A DNA stretch of 64,000 nt from Bradyrhizobium sp. CER78 (lineage in GTDB: Bacteria > Pseudomonadota > Alphaproteobacteria > Rhizobiales > Xanthobacteraceae): the NCBI RefSeq assembly GCF_029846235.1, contig NZ_JARVWP010000017.1, positions 101,635 through 165,634 on the forward strand, written 5' to 3'. A program made the position numbers and the translations under genes. This document shows, piece after piece, positions 50,289 through 59,286 of this stretch. The notes beneath the pieces are model-generated. The model saw only the letters and a program-made list of their open reading frames with translations, did no database searches and was not told where the DNA came from. The stretch's first letter is position 1. Each line of letters opens with the position of its first letter.

Positions 50289-50708
50289 TCATATCCGGGT
50301 GCGCGCGATCGTGCCGGCGACGATCTGCATGGCGACGCCGAGCACCCAACCGGCCATGATCGCCGCGGTCCAGGCGATGTCCGGCTCGCTGCGCAGCACC
50401 ACGACACCGACCGAGAAGAACGCCACCATGGTCGCGAGGAAGGTGCCGATCGCGCTGAGCAGCTCCGCCGCGTCGATCTTGCGCGTCGAGGCGACATCCT
50501 TCGGGTGGAAGAGCTTTGGCGGCGTGTCGATGCCGAGATAGAAGCCGATCGCGCCGCCCAGCATCATGATCAGCAAGAACGCCTGCGAGGTCAGCGCCGA
50601 CACGCTCGAGCCGACATGGATGGCGACGAACAGGCCGCTTGCGGCGCCCGCCAGGGCAAGGCCGAAGCGCTCCAGGACATGGGCAAATTTTCTGACGCGG
50701 CTGCGCAT
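50289..50708 (-). CDS. membrane protein of unknown function
   Basis: A 139-residue protein with four hydrophobic segments (GLALAGAASGLFVAIHVG, AFLLIMMLGGAIGFYLGI, IGTFLATMVAFFSVGVVVL, IMAGWVLGVAMQIVAGTIA). A hydrophilic loop holds PPKLFHPKDVASTRKID. No family is recognised. It is convergent with the TetR gene; the two stop codons touch without overlap. Confidence 0.65.
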   Translation of the reverse strand: MRSRVRKFAHVLERFGLALAGAASGLFVAIHVGSSVSALTSQAFLLIMMLGGAIGFYLGIDTPPKLFHPKDVASTRKIDAAELLSAIGTFLATMVAFFSVGVVVLRSEPDIAWTAAIMAGWVLGVAMQIVAGTIARTRI

Positions 50709-51012
50709 CGCTATGCCTCATCAATGAATTGCGCCGCCAATCAAGCTAGGCCTTTTCGACACGTCGCGAAAGTCGTCACGTCTCAAATGGCCGCGACCTC
50801 GTGACGCTTTTGTGCGCCAGTTCACACCTATCGCGGCATGGAATGATTATTGATCGATCAAAGGTAGCAATCGATCCGGCTGCTGCTACGCTGCGTCGTC
50901 CGCCTCATGCATTTCAGCGAGCGTCTTTCAATGCCGAGTCCGAAGATCATCGGGCGGGGTCACGACGTGAAATGTGGGGCAGCGTTGCGCTGCCCCACGT
51001 GATCTCATCCTC
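50709..51012 (-). terminator. gene-free region with terminator-like hairpin at 50974-50998
   Basis: The only feature seen in these 304 bases is an 11-bp perfect stem, GTGGGGCAGCG with CGCTGCCCCAC around TTG, 15 bases after the stop of the luciferase-like gene on the minus strand. The following minus-strand tract (ATTTCACG) is only weakly T-rich. The rest of the region shows nothing. Confidence 0.55.
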
Positions 51013-52113
51013 CTACGCCGCGCGGCCGACCGAGGCGTCGAGATGCTTCAGCCGCGGCAGCACTTCCTGCTTCAAGAGCCGCAGCGAATTGTGCCAGGCC
51101 TCGGGCTTGTGCTTGTAGTCGAAGCCGAACACCAAGAGCACGCCGAAGCCGCCGACCTCCTGATAGATCTGCTCGATCTTCTCGGTGACGGTCGCAGGCG
51201 AGCCGACGATCCAGTTGTTGCGGGCGCAATACTCCACCGTGACATCGCTGTCGGGCACGTCGGGTGATGCCTTCAGATAATCCTTGAAGCCGAAGTGGCC
51301 GAGCAGCGGCAGGAAATACTCGCCCATCATCCGGCCCATCATGTCGCCGGTCGACAGCTTCCAGGCCTCCGCGTCGGTGTCGGCGACGAACACCTCACGC
51401 ACCATCCGCCAATCCTTGCGGCTCGGCTTGCGGCCGGTCCTGGCGGCGCCGGCCTCGACCGAGTCCCAGTGGCTGCCGACATAGGCCGGATTGAGATTGA
51501 GGCTCATCGGAATGAAGCCGCGCTCGCCGGCGAGCTTCAGCGTGTCCGAGTTCTTCGACAGGCCGGCGACGCCGATCGGCGGATGCGGCGCTTGCTGAGG
51601 CTTGATGTGCGGTTTCAGGAAATCGAACATCGTGTCCGGCTTGGTGACCGTCCAGAACTTGCCTTTATGGGTCCAGGGTGCCGGCTCGGTCCACATCTTC
51701 AGGATAATCTCGAGCGCTTCGCGGGTCATGTCGCGGTTCTGGCCGGACATGCCGTCGACATTGAACATCGCCCAGTCGCTCGGCAGACCCGACGCGGCGA
51801 CGCCGAAGTTCAAGCGGCCGTTCGAGATGTGATCGAGCATCGCAACGCGGTTCGCGAGCTCGGCCGGGTGATGATACGGCAGCAGGAAACCACCGGGGCC
51901 GATGCGGATGTTCTTGGTCTGCAGCAGCGCCTGCGCCACCAAGAGATCAGGCGACGGATGCGGCTCCCAGGGCGCGGTGTGGTGCTCGCCGATCCAGGCC
52001 TCCTGATAGCCGAGCTCGTCGAGCCAGCGCAGCACCTGCAGGTCCCAATCGTGGCCCTCTTTCAGTCCGCACTCCGGCGGATGCGACGGCATCGCGAAGT
52101 ATCCGAGTTCCAT
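51013..52113 (-). CDS. LLM-class flavin-dependent oxidoreductase
   Basis: The 366-residue protein is a bacterial-luciferase-like monooxygenase: ELGYFAMPSHPP at the first strand, GYQEAWIGEHHTAPWEPHPSPDL (shown as WIGEHHTAPWEP), IRIGPGGFLLPYHHPAELANRV and GRLNFGVAASGLPSDWAMF. These enzymes use FMNH2 supplied by a reductase to oxidise varied substrates, often in the breakdown of limonene, alkanesulfonates or other compounds. Substrate unknown, and no flavin reductase gene is adjacent. It may be alone or a downstream member of the metA transcript, 200 bases away. Confidence 0.88.
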   Translation of the reverse strand: MELGYFAMPSHPPECGLKEGHDWDLQVLRWLDELGYQEAWIGEHHTAPWEPHPSPDLLVAQALLQTKNIRIGPGGFLLPYHHPAELANRVAMLDHISNGRLNFGVAASGLPSDWAMFNVDGMSGQNRDMTREALEIILKMWTEPAPWTHKGKFWTVTKPDTMFDFLKPHIKPQQAPHPPIGVAGLSKNSDTLKLAGERGFIPMSLNLNPAYVGSHWDSVEAGAARTGRKPSRKDWRMVREVFVADTDAEAWKLSTGDMMGRMMGEYFLPLLGHFGFKDYLKASPDVPDSDVTVEYCARNNWIVGSPATVTEKIEQIYQEVGGFGVLLVFGFDYKHKPEAWHNSLRLLKQEVLPRLKHLDASVGRAA

Positions 52114-52313
52114 GGGTTTCCTCTCTTTGTTTCGATGCGTATCTTGCGCACGCGCTCGAAGAGTACCTGTCCTGGCTGCGGCAGAACAATGGTTTTGTCA
52201 CCTACGGCCGGTCCGGAATCACATGTCGGGCGCCCCCTTCAGCATAGTCGCGATGGGGCTTCGCTCCAGCGCACAGGAAGACCCGGCGTGACGACGTCGT
52301 GAAAGGTAACGAG

Positions 52314-53237
52314 CTAGGACACCACCGGCGAGGCGCGGCCGATCGCGGCGGCATCGAAGGGCGTGGTTTGGTAAATTTCGTTGATCCAGTTGCCGAACAG
52401 AAGGTGGGCGTGACTGCGCCAGACGTTCTCCGAGCATCGCGAAGGATCGTCACCGGGGAAATAGTTGGTAGGCAGCTGAGCGTTACCATCGCGAGCATAT
52501 TCGTCCGCGAGAGTGTCGGCTTCGTATTCGAAATGATTGAAGATATGAAGCGAACGGCGATGCGGATCGTTCACGAGGCAAAGGCCGGTCTCGTCGCTAG
52601 CAGCCAGGACGTGCAGGCCGCTGCCTTCCGGAATGTCTGAAATCCTGACCTCCGTCCAGCGCGAGACGGGAACGTCGAACCTGTCTGAAAAACCTCTCAG
52701 ATACGGCGACGCCGGGATCAGGTTGCGGTGCTGGAAAATCCCGAAGGCCTTGCGGGGAAGTTCGTGCTTCGGCACGGCGTGGAAGTGATGGAGAGCCGCC
52801 TGAGCGGCCCAGCAGATGGTCAAGCAGCTGTGGACGTGGGTTTGCGTCCACTCGAAGATCATGCGCAACTCGGGCCAGTAGCGAACCTCTTCGAACGGCA
52901 GGCGTTCGACCGGCGCGCCTGTGATGATGAAGCCATCGAAGCGCTCGGCGCTGACTTCGCTCCATGGCCGATAGAAAGCCGCCAGATGGTCGGCGGATGT
53001 GTGACGCGCCACATGATCGGTGATCCGTACCAGCGTCAGCTCTATCTGAAGTGGGGTGGCTCCCAGCAAGCGAGCGATTTGCGTCTCGGTGCTGATCTTG
53101 TTCGGCATGAGATTGAGCAGCCCAATCCGCAAGGGACGGATGTCCTGCCGTATCGCGTCAGCCTCGCGCATGACCACGACGCCTTCTGCTTCCAGCGTTC
53201 CACGAGCAGGGAGGTCGTCGGGGATCTTGATCGGCAT
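52314..53237 (-). CDS. metA: homoserine O-acyltransferase, probably acetyl-CoA-specific
   Basis: The 307-residue protein has E. coli MetA numbering without gaps: Cys142 in LTICWAAQAAL, His235 and Glu237 in FNHFEYEA, and Arg249. It begins methionine synthesis by acylating homoserine. Residue 111 is Glu (TGAPVERLPFEEV). Work on MetA proteins has linked Glu at 111 to acetyl-CoA use and Gly to succinyl-CoA use, so I infer homoserine O-acetyltransferase. The NHFEY triad context differs from the usual GHPEY. ATG 53237 matches the family start (MPIKIPDDLPARG). A structured leader lies upstream. Confidence 0.92.
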   Translation of the reverse strand: MPIKIPDDLPARGTLEAEGVVVMREADAIRQDIRPLRIGLLNLMPNKISTETQIARLLGATPLQIELTLVRITDHVARHTSADHLAAFYRPWSEVSAERFDGFIITGAPVERLPFEEVRYWPELRMIFEWTQTHVHSCLTICWAAQAALHHFHAVPKHELPRKAFGIFQHRNLIPASPYLRGFSDRFDVPVSRWTEVRISDIPEGSGLHVLAASDETGLCLVNDPHRRSLHIFNHFEYEADTLADEYARDGNAQLPTNYFPGDDPSRCSENVWRSHAHLLFGNWINEIYQTTPFDAAAIGRASPVVS

Positions 53238-53240
53238 GAC

Positions 53241-53386
53241 GCGTCGTTCCTTTCTTTGAGAACGACGCTGGTGGCTGGGGTCCGCTTGGTTGCCGGCTCG
53301 GCCACATCCTCCCTGAAGGGAGTGCCACCTTGCCCGGATTGGCAGGTTGGCGTTGGGCGTCGCCCCAACTCTTGATGCAAGCGGAC
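53241..53386 (-). promoter_or_regulatory. candidate SAM riboswitch (S-box-like) leader of metA, with RBS hairpin
   Basis: Read on the minus strand, GTCCGCTTG (53386-53378) and CAAGCGGAC (53288-53280) form a perfect 9-bp closing helix. Inside, in order, are ATCAAGAG, a GTTGGG/CCCAAC hairpin, CGCCAACC, a CCTGCC/GGCAAGG helix, GGTGGCACTCC and a CTCCC/GGGAG hairpin. These echo the SAM-I core (TCAAGAG, GGCAACC, GGTGC-AA-TCC). After it, GCGTCGTTC and GAACGACGC (53268-53241) form a hairpin over the AAAGGA ribosome site, three bases before the ATG. I see no SAM-II (metA motif) features. Confidence 0.6.
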
Positions 53387-53607
53387 CTCTAGCACGGGGC
53401 CATGCCGCAAGGCAATTGTTCCGGTTCAACGCGTTGCGGCAGAGCACTGCCGGCATCGATCGTTTTAGCCTGCCTCGATCCGTGCCCTCGCGTCGAACAG
53501 CATCCCGCATCGAAGAGCTGCCGCGAGATCGATCGCGACACCAGTTGCGAACGCGATGACGCCGTCGCGATGTTCGTCACATCGCGGTCCTGGCGGTCGA
53601 TATATCC

Positions 53608-54720
53608 CTACCGCGCGCCGAACGTGGTCTTGCCGAACAGCGCTTTCTGGGTCGAGGGCTGCGAGCGCCAATATTGCGGCGGCGCGCTCACCTCGCCGCC
53701 GAGCTCGGCGGCGGCGTGCCAGCCCCAGCGCGGGTCGTAGAGCATGCCGCGGGCGAGCGCGACCATGTCGGCCTTCCCTGACGCGACGATCTCCTCCGCC
53801 TGCTTCGCTTCGGTGATCAGGCCGACCGCCATCGTGGTGACGCCGGTCGCCTCCTTCACCGCCTGCGCCGCCGGCACCTGATAGCCCGGCCCGAGCGGGA
53901 TCTTCTGCAGCGCCGAGACGCCACCGGAGGAGACATCCATCCAGTCGACGCCGCGCTTCTTCAGCTCCTTGGTAAACTCGATGGTCTGCGCGACGTCCCA
54001 ACCACCCTCGACCCAGTCGGTCGCCGACACCCGGACGCCGACTGGCTTGCGGTCCGGAAATACAGCACGCACGGCGTCGAACACTTCGAGCGGAAAACGC
54101 ATCCGGTTCTCGAGCGAGCCGCCATAGCGGTCGGTGCGCTTGTTGGCGAGCGGCGACAGGAACTGGTGCAGCAAATAGCCGTGCGCGGCGTGCAGCTCGA
54201 GCGCGTCGATGCCGAGCCGGTCGGCGCGCTTCGCCGCGGCGACAAAGGCCTCGCGGATGCGCGCCAGGCCCGCGTCATCGAGCGCCACCGGCGCAGCCTC
54301 GCCGTCCTTGTGCGGCACAGCTGAAGGTCCAACCGTCTGCCAGCCGCCTTCGGCAATTGGGATCAACTGCCCGCCCTCCCAGGGACGCTGGCTCGAGGCC
54401 TTGCGGCCGGCATGGGCGAGCTGCATCGCGACCGCCGCCTTGGAGTGCTTGCGCACCGAGGCCAGGATCGGCTTCAGCGCTGCCTCATTGGCATCGCTGT
54501 AGAGGCCGAGGCAGCCCGGCGTGATCCGCCCGATATCCTCGACATGGGTGGCCTCGATGCAGAACATCGCGGCGCCCGACAGCGCCAGCGTGTTGATGTG
54601 GGTGAAATGCCAATCATTGGCGGAGCCGTCATTGGCCGAATACTGGCACATCGGTGCGACCATGATGCGATTGGCGAGTTTCAGGCCACGCAGTTCGATC
54701 GGGGAAAACAGGGTGCTCAT
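53608..54720 (-). CDS. NADH:flavin oxidoreductase, old yellow enzyme (YqjM/XenA type)
   Basis: The 370-residue TIM-barrel flavoprotein has APMCQYSA (Cys25, the YqjM-type cysteine near FMN), QLAHAGRKASS, the HAAHGYLLHQFLSPLANKRTD region with its histidine pair and RYGGSLENR, and GLITEAKQAEEI. These enzymes reduce activated C=C bonds with NAD(P)H. The physiological substrate is unknown. ATG 54720 matches the family start (MSTLFSPIELRGLKLANRI); the frame extends upstream to 54873 without support. It follows the broken phytase-like gene on the same strand. Confidence 0.9.
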   Translation of the reverse strand: MSTLFSPIELRGLKLANRIMVAPMCQYSANDGSANDWHFTHINTLALSGAAMFCIEATHVEDIGRITPGCLGLYSDANEAALKPILASVRKHSKAAVAMQLAHAGRKASSQRPWEGGQLIPIAEGGWQTVGPSAVPHKDGEAAPVALDDAGLARIREAFVAAAKRADRLGIDALELHAAHGYLLHQFLSPLANKRTDRYGGSLENRMRFPLEVFDAVRAVFPDRKPVGVRVSATDWVEGGWDVAQTIEFTKELKKRGVDWMDVSSGGVSALQKIPLGPGYQVPAAQAVKEATGVTTMAVGLITEAKQAEEIVASGKADMVALARGMLYDPRWGWHAAAELGGEVSAPPQYWRSQPSTQKALFGKTTFGAR

Positions 54721-54869
54721 GCGGGATATCCGGATCGGGGAAAGGGCGCGCTTAAGATAGAGACCGCGGCTGCGATCACCAACAGGCGGGGACGCCGCGC
54801 AGGCCGAGCGCAGATCAGCAATGCGGATACGACGTCCGTTCACCCTCCCCTGGAGGGGGAAGGTGAGCC

Positions 54870-55975
54870 TCACTCGACCAGCGTGAATTGCAGCAGCAGA
54901 TTGCGCTGGATCAGGGAGAAATTGTCGTCGGAGATCATGGTCAGCACGGTCTCGCCCTCCGCGGTGACATGGGCATCGATGCCTTCCATGTTGTCGATCT
55001 CGTTGCCGAGATCGGCATTGAAGATCGCCGGGCCGTCGACGACGGCGCCGGGCGCCATGTCGGACAGCGCGAGGCGGCGGATGCGGATGCCGACGCCGCC
55101 GAGCCAGGAGAATTTCCGCTCCAGGATCAACAGATCGCCCGACGGCAGCAGGACCGCGTCACTGATGTCGAAATTCTCGGTGCGGCGGACGCTGAACTGG
55201 CCCGGCGTCTTGCCGCCGACCAGGAAGGCAATCAAATTGCCGCTCGCATCGAGCCCGCGTTCCGACATCGCAATCAGCGTGCCGGCCAGCGCCTGCCCTT
55301 GGGCAGATCCTTGGCCATCACTTTGGGCACGAAGACCAGCGCCTCGAGCCCCTTGTTGATGGGCAGCTTGCGCGCCGCCGGCGGCAGCGGCACCACCTCG
55401 CCGCGCGAGCGGGTGAAGCCCTTGGAAAAATCGTAGCGCAGCACCTGGTTGACCCGCTCGAGCCCGACATAGGCAATGGAGCCGTCGAGCGCGAGCGATT
55501 CAGAATCATACCAGCCGCGGGTCGCGGTGATCGGCCGGCCGTCGGCCCCGAGCAGCGGCGCCGCCTCGACATCGTCGAGCCCGATCATGTCGCGGCCGCG
55601 ATAGAGGATACGGCCGGTGAACCAGGTGCCCTGGTCGCTGACCGCGATGAAGCGTTCGCCTTTGGGATCGAGCCGCAGCGCCGAGAGGCCGCCAAAGCCG
55701 GCGAACGACGAGGTCAGGATCAGGCCGCTGCGGTATTCCAGCGAACCGAACCGCACCCGCGCGCGATCGCGGATGTCGAAGGACGGCAGCGGCCGTGCGT
55801 TGACCTCGACCGCGGCGGGTTCATCGACGCGGTGACGGCCCGGCCTGCCCGGCGGTCCCGGCGTCAGCGCCGGCTGGCTCGCGCCCTGTGCCTGCGCGAG
55901 ATGCGGCAATGCTGCGGCCGACAGCCCCGCCGCCACATCTCTCAGGAAATGGCGGCGGCTAACGGGTGAGCGCAT
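54870..55975 (-). pseudogene. esterase-like/phytase-like protein gene with frameshift
   Basis: Two adjacent minus frames, 55975-55274 and 55268-54870, are halves of one protein of about 367 residues. The first has a twin-arginine signal (SRRHFLRDVAAG, cut near AQAQG) and SSFAGFGGLSALRLDPKGERFIAVSDQG (shown as LSALRLDPKGERFIAVSDQG). The second runs AMSERGLDASGNLIAFLVGG to LLQFTLVE. Adding one G to the short G run at 55296-55298 (C on the plus strand) restores AKDLPKGQALAGTLIAMSER across the join. The family is the periplasmic 'esterase-like activity of phytase' group. It may be a real loss or a sequencing slip. Confidence 0.8.
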
Positions 55976-55978
55976 GTC

Positions 55979-57877
55979 TCACGAGTGGAGGCGGCGTCGG
56001 GTGCCCGGTGCGGGCGTCGAGCCGTGGGTCTCGCTGAACAGCTCGGCGAGCTTTTCGGTGATGGCACCGCCAAGCTCTTCGGCATCCACGATGGTGACGG
56101 CGCGGCGATAGTAGCGCGTCACGTCGTGACCGATGCCGATCGCGATCAGCTCGACCGGCGAGCGGGTCTCGATCTCCTCGATGATGTGGCGCAGATGCCG
56201 CTCGAGATAGTTGCCGGCATTGACCGACAGCGTGGAGTCGTCGACCGGCGCACCGTCGGAGATCATCATCAGAATGCGGCGCTGCTCGGGACGCGCGAGC
56301 AGGCGCTTGTGCGCCCAGTCGAGCGCCTCGCCGTCGATGTTCTCCTTCAGGAGACCCTCGCGCATCATCAGGCCGAGATTTTTCCGCGCACGACGCCACG
56401 GGGCATCCGCCGACTTGTAGATGATGTGCCTGAGATCGTTGAGGCGGCCGGGATTGGCCGGCTTGCCGGCGGCAAGCCACGCCTCGCGCGACTGTCCGCC
56501 CTTCCAGGCGCGGGTGGTGAAGCCGAGGATCTCGACCTTGACGCCGCAACGCTCCAGCGTCCGCGCCAGGATGTCGGCGCAGGTGGCGGCAACCGTGATC
56601 GGACGGCCGCGCATCGAGCCGGAGTTATCCAGCAGCAGCGTCACCACGGTGTCGCGGAAGGTCGCCTCCTTCTCGTGCATGAAGGACAGCGGATGATAGG
56701 GATCGGTGACGACACGCGACAGCCGCGCCGGATCGAGGATGCCTTCCTCGAGGTCGAAATCCCAGGCGCGGTTCTGCTGTGCCATCAGACGGCGCTGCAG
56801 GCGGTTGGCGAGCCGCGCCACGATGCCCTGCAGATGCGCGAGCTGCTTGTCGAGATAGGAGCGCAAGCGCTCGAGCTCGTCGTGGTCGCAGAGGTCCTCG
56901 GCCGCGATCACCTCGTCGAACTTCGGCGCAAACGCATGATATTCCGGGCCGCGCGGCTCGTTCTGGCCGCGCGAATTCGGCCGCGTCGCCTCGCCCGGCG
57001 TCTCGTCGTCGCCGAGCTCGCCGTCGTCGAACGTGTCTGACGTGGAGGCCTGCGCGCTCTCCATCGCGCTTTCGCTCATCTCGTCCGCGGTGGTCTGGGC
57101 CTGATCGGCGCTCATCTCCTGCGCGGCGTCCGAATCGGGCGAGCCCTCTGCGCCGGACTGATCGCTCTCGCCGTCCTGGTTCTCGTCCTGATCCTCGTCG
57201 TCGTCGGAATCCATGTTGCGGTCGTCGCCGAGATCGAGCGCCGACAGCAGATCGTGGACGAGATCGCCGAACCTCGTCTGGTCCTCGGTGAAACGGCTGA
57301 GCTGGTCGAGCCGCGAGCCGATCTTGTCCTCCAGCGTCGGACGCCAGAGATCGACCATCTTCTTGGCGGCCGCGGGCGGCGCCATGCCGGTGAGACGCTC
57401 GCGCACCAGCATCGCCAGCGCATCCGACAGCGGCGCATCGGCGCGGTCGGTGATCTCGTCATACTTGCCGCGGTGGAAATGATCGTCGAGCATCGCGGTG
57501 AGGTTCTTGGCGACGCCGGCCATCCGCCGCGAGCCGATCGCCTCGACGCGGGCTTGCTCGACCGCCTCGAACACGCCGCGCGCCTGCGGATTGCCCGGCA
57601 TCAGCTTGCGATGCACCTTGGGGTCGTGACAGGCGATCTTGAGCGCGATCGAATCGGCGTGGCCGCGCACGATCGCCGCATCGCGCTTGGTCATCTTGCG
57701 CGCCGGCTCCGGCAGCCGCGCCTTGCCGGGCGCAAGCCCGGGCCGCTCGGCGGCGAAAGAGATCTCGAGCTCCGGCTTCTTGGCGATCGCCTTCAGGCAC
57801 GCCGACACCGAGCGCTTGAACGGCTCGGTCGGCGCTTCCTTCGACCCGGGACGGAATTTGATATTGGAGGTTGTCAT
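55979..57877 (-). CDS. cobT: cobaltochelatase subunit CobT
   Basis: The 632-residue protein has a CobT N-terminal domain (FKRSVSACLKAIAKKPELEI), a long acidic stretch at about 225-300 (MDSDDDEDQDENQDGESDQS) and a C-terminal VWA domain with the MIDAS motif DNSGSMRG (about 413-420) and a late SDGAPVDDSTL. With CobS it forms the AAA+ chaperone-like ring that drives CobN to insert cobalt into hydrogenobyrinate diamide in aerobic B12 synthesis. CobN is not in the window. The start overlaps the acetyltransferase stop by four bases. Confidence 0.95.
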   Translation of the reverse strand: MTTSNIKFRPGSKEAPTEPFKRSVSACLKAIAKKPELEISFAAERPGLAPGKARLPEPARKMTKRDAAIVRGHADSIALKIACHDPKVHRKLMPGNPQARGVFEAVEQARVEAIGSRRMAGVAKNLTAMLDDHFHRGKYDEITDRADAPLSDALAMLVRERLTGMAPPAAAKKMVDLWRPTLEDKIGSRLDQLSRFTEDQTRFGDLVHDLLSALDLGDDRNMDSDDDEDQDENQDGESDQSGAEGSPDSDAAQEMSADQAQTTADEMSESAMESAQASTSDTFDDGELGDDETPGEATRPNSRGQNEPRGPEYHAFAPKFDEVIAAEDLCDHDELERLRSYLDKQLAHLQGIVARLANRLQRRLMAQQNRAWDFDLEEGILDPARLSRVVTDPYHPLSFMHEKEATFRDTVVTLLLDNSGSMRGRPITVAATCADILARTLERCGVKVEILGFTTRAWKGGQSREAWLAAGKPANPGRLNDLRHIIYKSADAPWRRARKNLGLMMREGLLKENIDGEALDWAHKRLLARPEQRRILMMISDGAPVDDSTLSVNAGNYLERHLRHIIEEIETRSPVELIAIGIGHDVTRYYRRAVTIVDAEELGGAITEKLAELFSETHGSTPAPGTRRRLHS

Positions 57878-58284
57878 AGCGATTTCGTAAACCAGTGGCG
57901 CGTGACGCCGCCGGGATACCCCTCAATCGAACCGAACTCTTTATATCCATTGGCGCGGTAGAAGCCCGGCGCCTGGAAGCTCATCGTATCCAGATAGGAT
58001 TGCGTGGCTCCGAAGCGCCGCGCCTCGTCTTCGATCGCCTTGATCAGCTTCGCGCCAAAGCCCTTGTTGCGAAACTTCTGCTCCATCCAGAACAGCTGGA
58101 TGAACAACACCGCGGTCCAGACCTCGCCGACGATGCCGCCGACGATCTCGTCGCCTTGCCGCAGCGAGATGGCGAAGCGCTTGTACTTCTGCTTCCCCAT
58201 CTTCTCGTTGTTGTAGCGGAGCAATCCGCCGAGCACCGCCTTCTTCGTCTGTGTGACTGTGCGCTCGACGGAGATTTTCGGCAT
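57874..58284 (-). CDS. GNAT family N-acetyltransferase
   Basis: A 136-residue GNAT protein: GDEIVGGIVGEVWTAVLFIQLFW, then the acetyl-CoA loop KFRNKGFGAKLIKAIEDEA (Q/R-x-x-G-x-G/A type) and QAPGFYRANGYKEFGSI, the usual motif B. It transfers an acetyl group to an unknown amine. It stands between cobS (three-base gap) and cobT (four-base overlap), so it belongs to the cob transcript. A link to the cobaltochelatase is inferred only from this. Confidence 0.85.
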   Translation of the reverse strand: MPKISVERTVTQTKKAVLGGLLRYNNEKMGKQKYKRFAISLRQGDEIVGGIVGEVWTAVLFIQLFWMEQKFRNKGFGAKLIKAIEDEARRFGATQSYLDTMSFQAPGFYRANGYKEFGSIEGYPGGVTRHWFTKSL

Positions 58285-58287
58285 GGA

Positions 58288-59286
58288 CTAGCTGAGCGCC
58301 ACGTTGACCGAGGATTCCGGCAGCTCGACGTTAAAGCAGCGCTGGTAGAACTCGGCGACAAGCGGCCGCTCCAGCTCGTCACACTTGTTGAGGAAGGTGA
58401 CGCGGAACGCGAAGCCGATGTCGTTGAAGATGTCCGCGTTCTCGGCCCAGGTGATCACCGTGCGCGGGCTCATCACCGTCGACAGGTCGCCATTGGCGAA
58501 CGCGTTGCGGGTGAGATCCGCCAGCCGCACCATCTTGTTAACGATGTCGCGGCCTTCCTGCGTGCGGTAGTGGCGCGCCTTGGCCAGCACGATCTCGACT
58601 TCCTCGTCATGGGCGAGGTAGTTCAGCGTGGTGACGATCGACCAGCGGTCCATCTGGCCCTGGTTGATCTGCTGGGTGCCGTGATAGAGGCCCGAGGTAT
58701 CGCCGAGGCCGACCGTGTTCGCGGTCGAGAACAGGCGGAACGCCGGATGCGGCTTGATCACCTTGTTCTGGTCGAGCAGCGTCAGGCGCCCGGAGACTTC
58801 CAGCACGCGCTGAATCACGAACATCACGTCCGGACGGCCGGCGTCGTATTCGTCGAACACCAGCGCGATGTTGTGCTGCAGCGCCCAGGGCAGGATGCCG
58901 TCACGGAATTCAGTGACCTGCTTGCCTTCCTTGACCACGATGGCATCCTTGCCGACGAGATCGATACGGCTGATGTGGCTGTCGAGGTTGACGCGCACGC
59001 AGGGCCAGTTGAGGCGGGCCGCAACCTGCTCGATGTGAGTCGACTTGCCGGTGCCGTGATAGCCGGTGACCATCACACGGCGGTTCTTGGCAAAGCCGGC
59101 GAGGATCGCGAGCGTGGTGGCGCGGTCGAAGCGATAGTCGCTGTCGACTTCCGGCACATGCGGATCGACTTCGGAATAGGCGGGAACTTCCAGATCGCTA
59201 TCGATCCCGAAGACCTGCCGAACCGAAACCTTCATGTCGGGCAAGCCGACGGGTTCTTGCTCTTTGGTCTGGACGGCGGTCGTCAT
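58288..59286 (-). CDS. cobS: cobaltochelatase subunit CobS
   Basis: The 332-residue AAA+ ATPase has Walker A GYHGTGKST (residues 75-83), Walker B IALVFDEYDAGRPDV and sensor region FRLFSTANTVGLGD. The N terminus (MKVSVRQVFGIDSDLEVPAY) is characteristic of CobS. With CobT it powers cobalt insertion by CobN. First gene of the operon cobS-acetyltransferase-cobT. I see no cobalamin riboswitch upstream in 59287-59581; that region shows no clear promoter either. Confidence 0.95.
   Translation of the reverse strand: MTTAVQTKEQEPVGLPDMKVSVRQVFGIDSDLEVPAYSEVDPHVPEVDSDYRFDRATTLAILAGFAKNRRVMVTGYHGTGKSTHIEQVAARLNWPCVRVNLDSHISRIDLVGKDAIVVKEGKQVTEFRDGILPWALQHNIALVFDEYDAGRPDVMFVIQRVLEVSGRLTLLDQNKVIKPHPAFRLFSTANTVGLGDTSGLYHGTQQINQGQMDRWSIVTTLNYLAHDEEVEIVLAKARHYRTQEGRDIVNKMVRLADLTRNAFANGDLSTVMSPRTVITWAENADIFNDIGFAFRVTFLNKCDELERPLVAEFYQRCFNVELPESSVNVALS

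Noticed and set aside
53241..53460. SAM-II (metA motif) riboswitch upstream of metA
   Set aside because: The pseudoknot elements of SAM-II, in particular the 3' GCTAAA-type strand, are missing; S-box-like motifs fit better.
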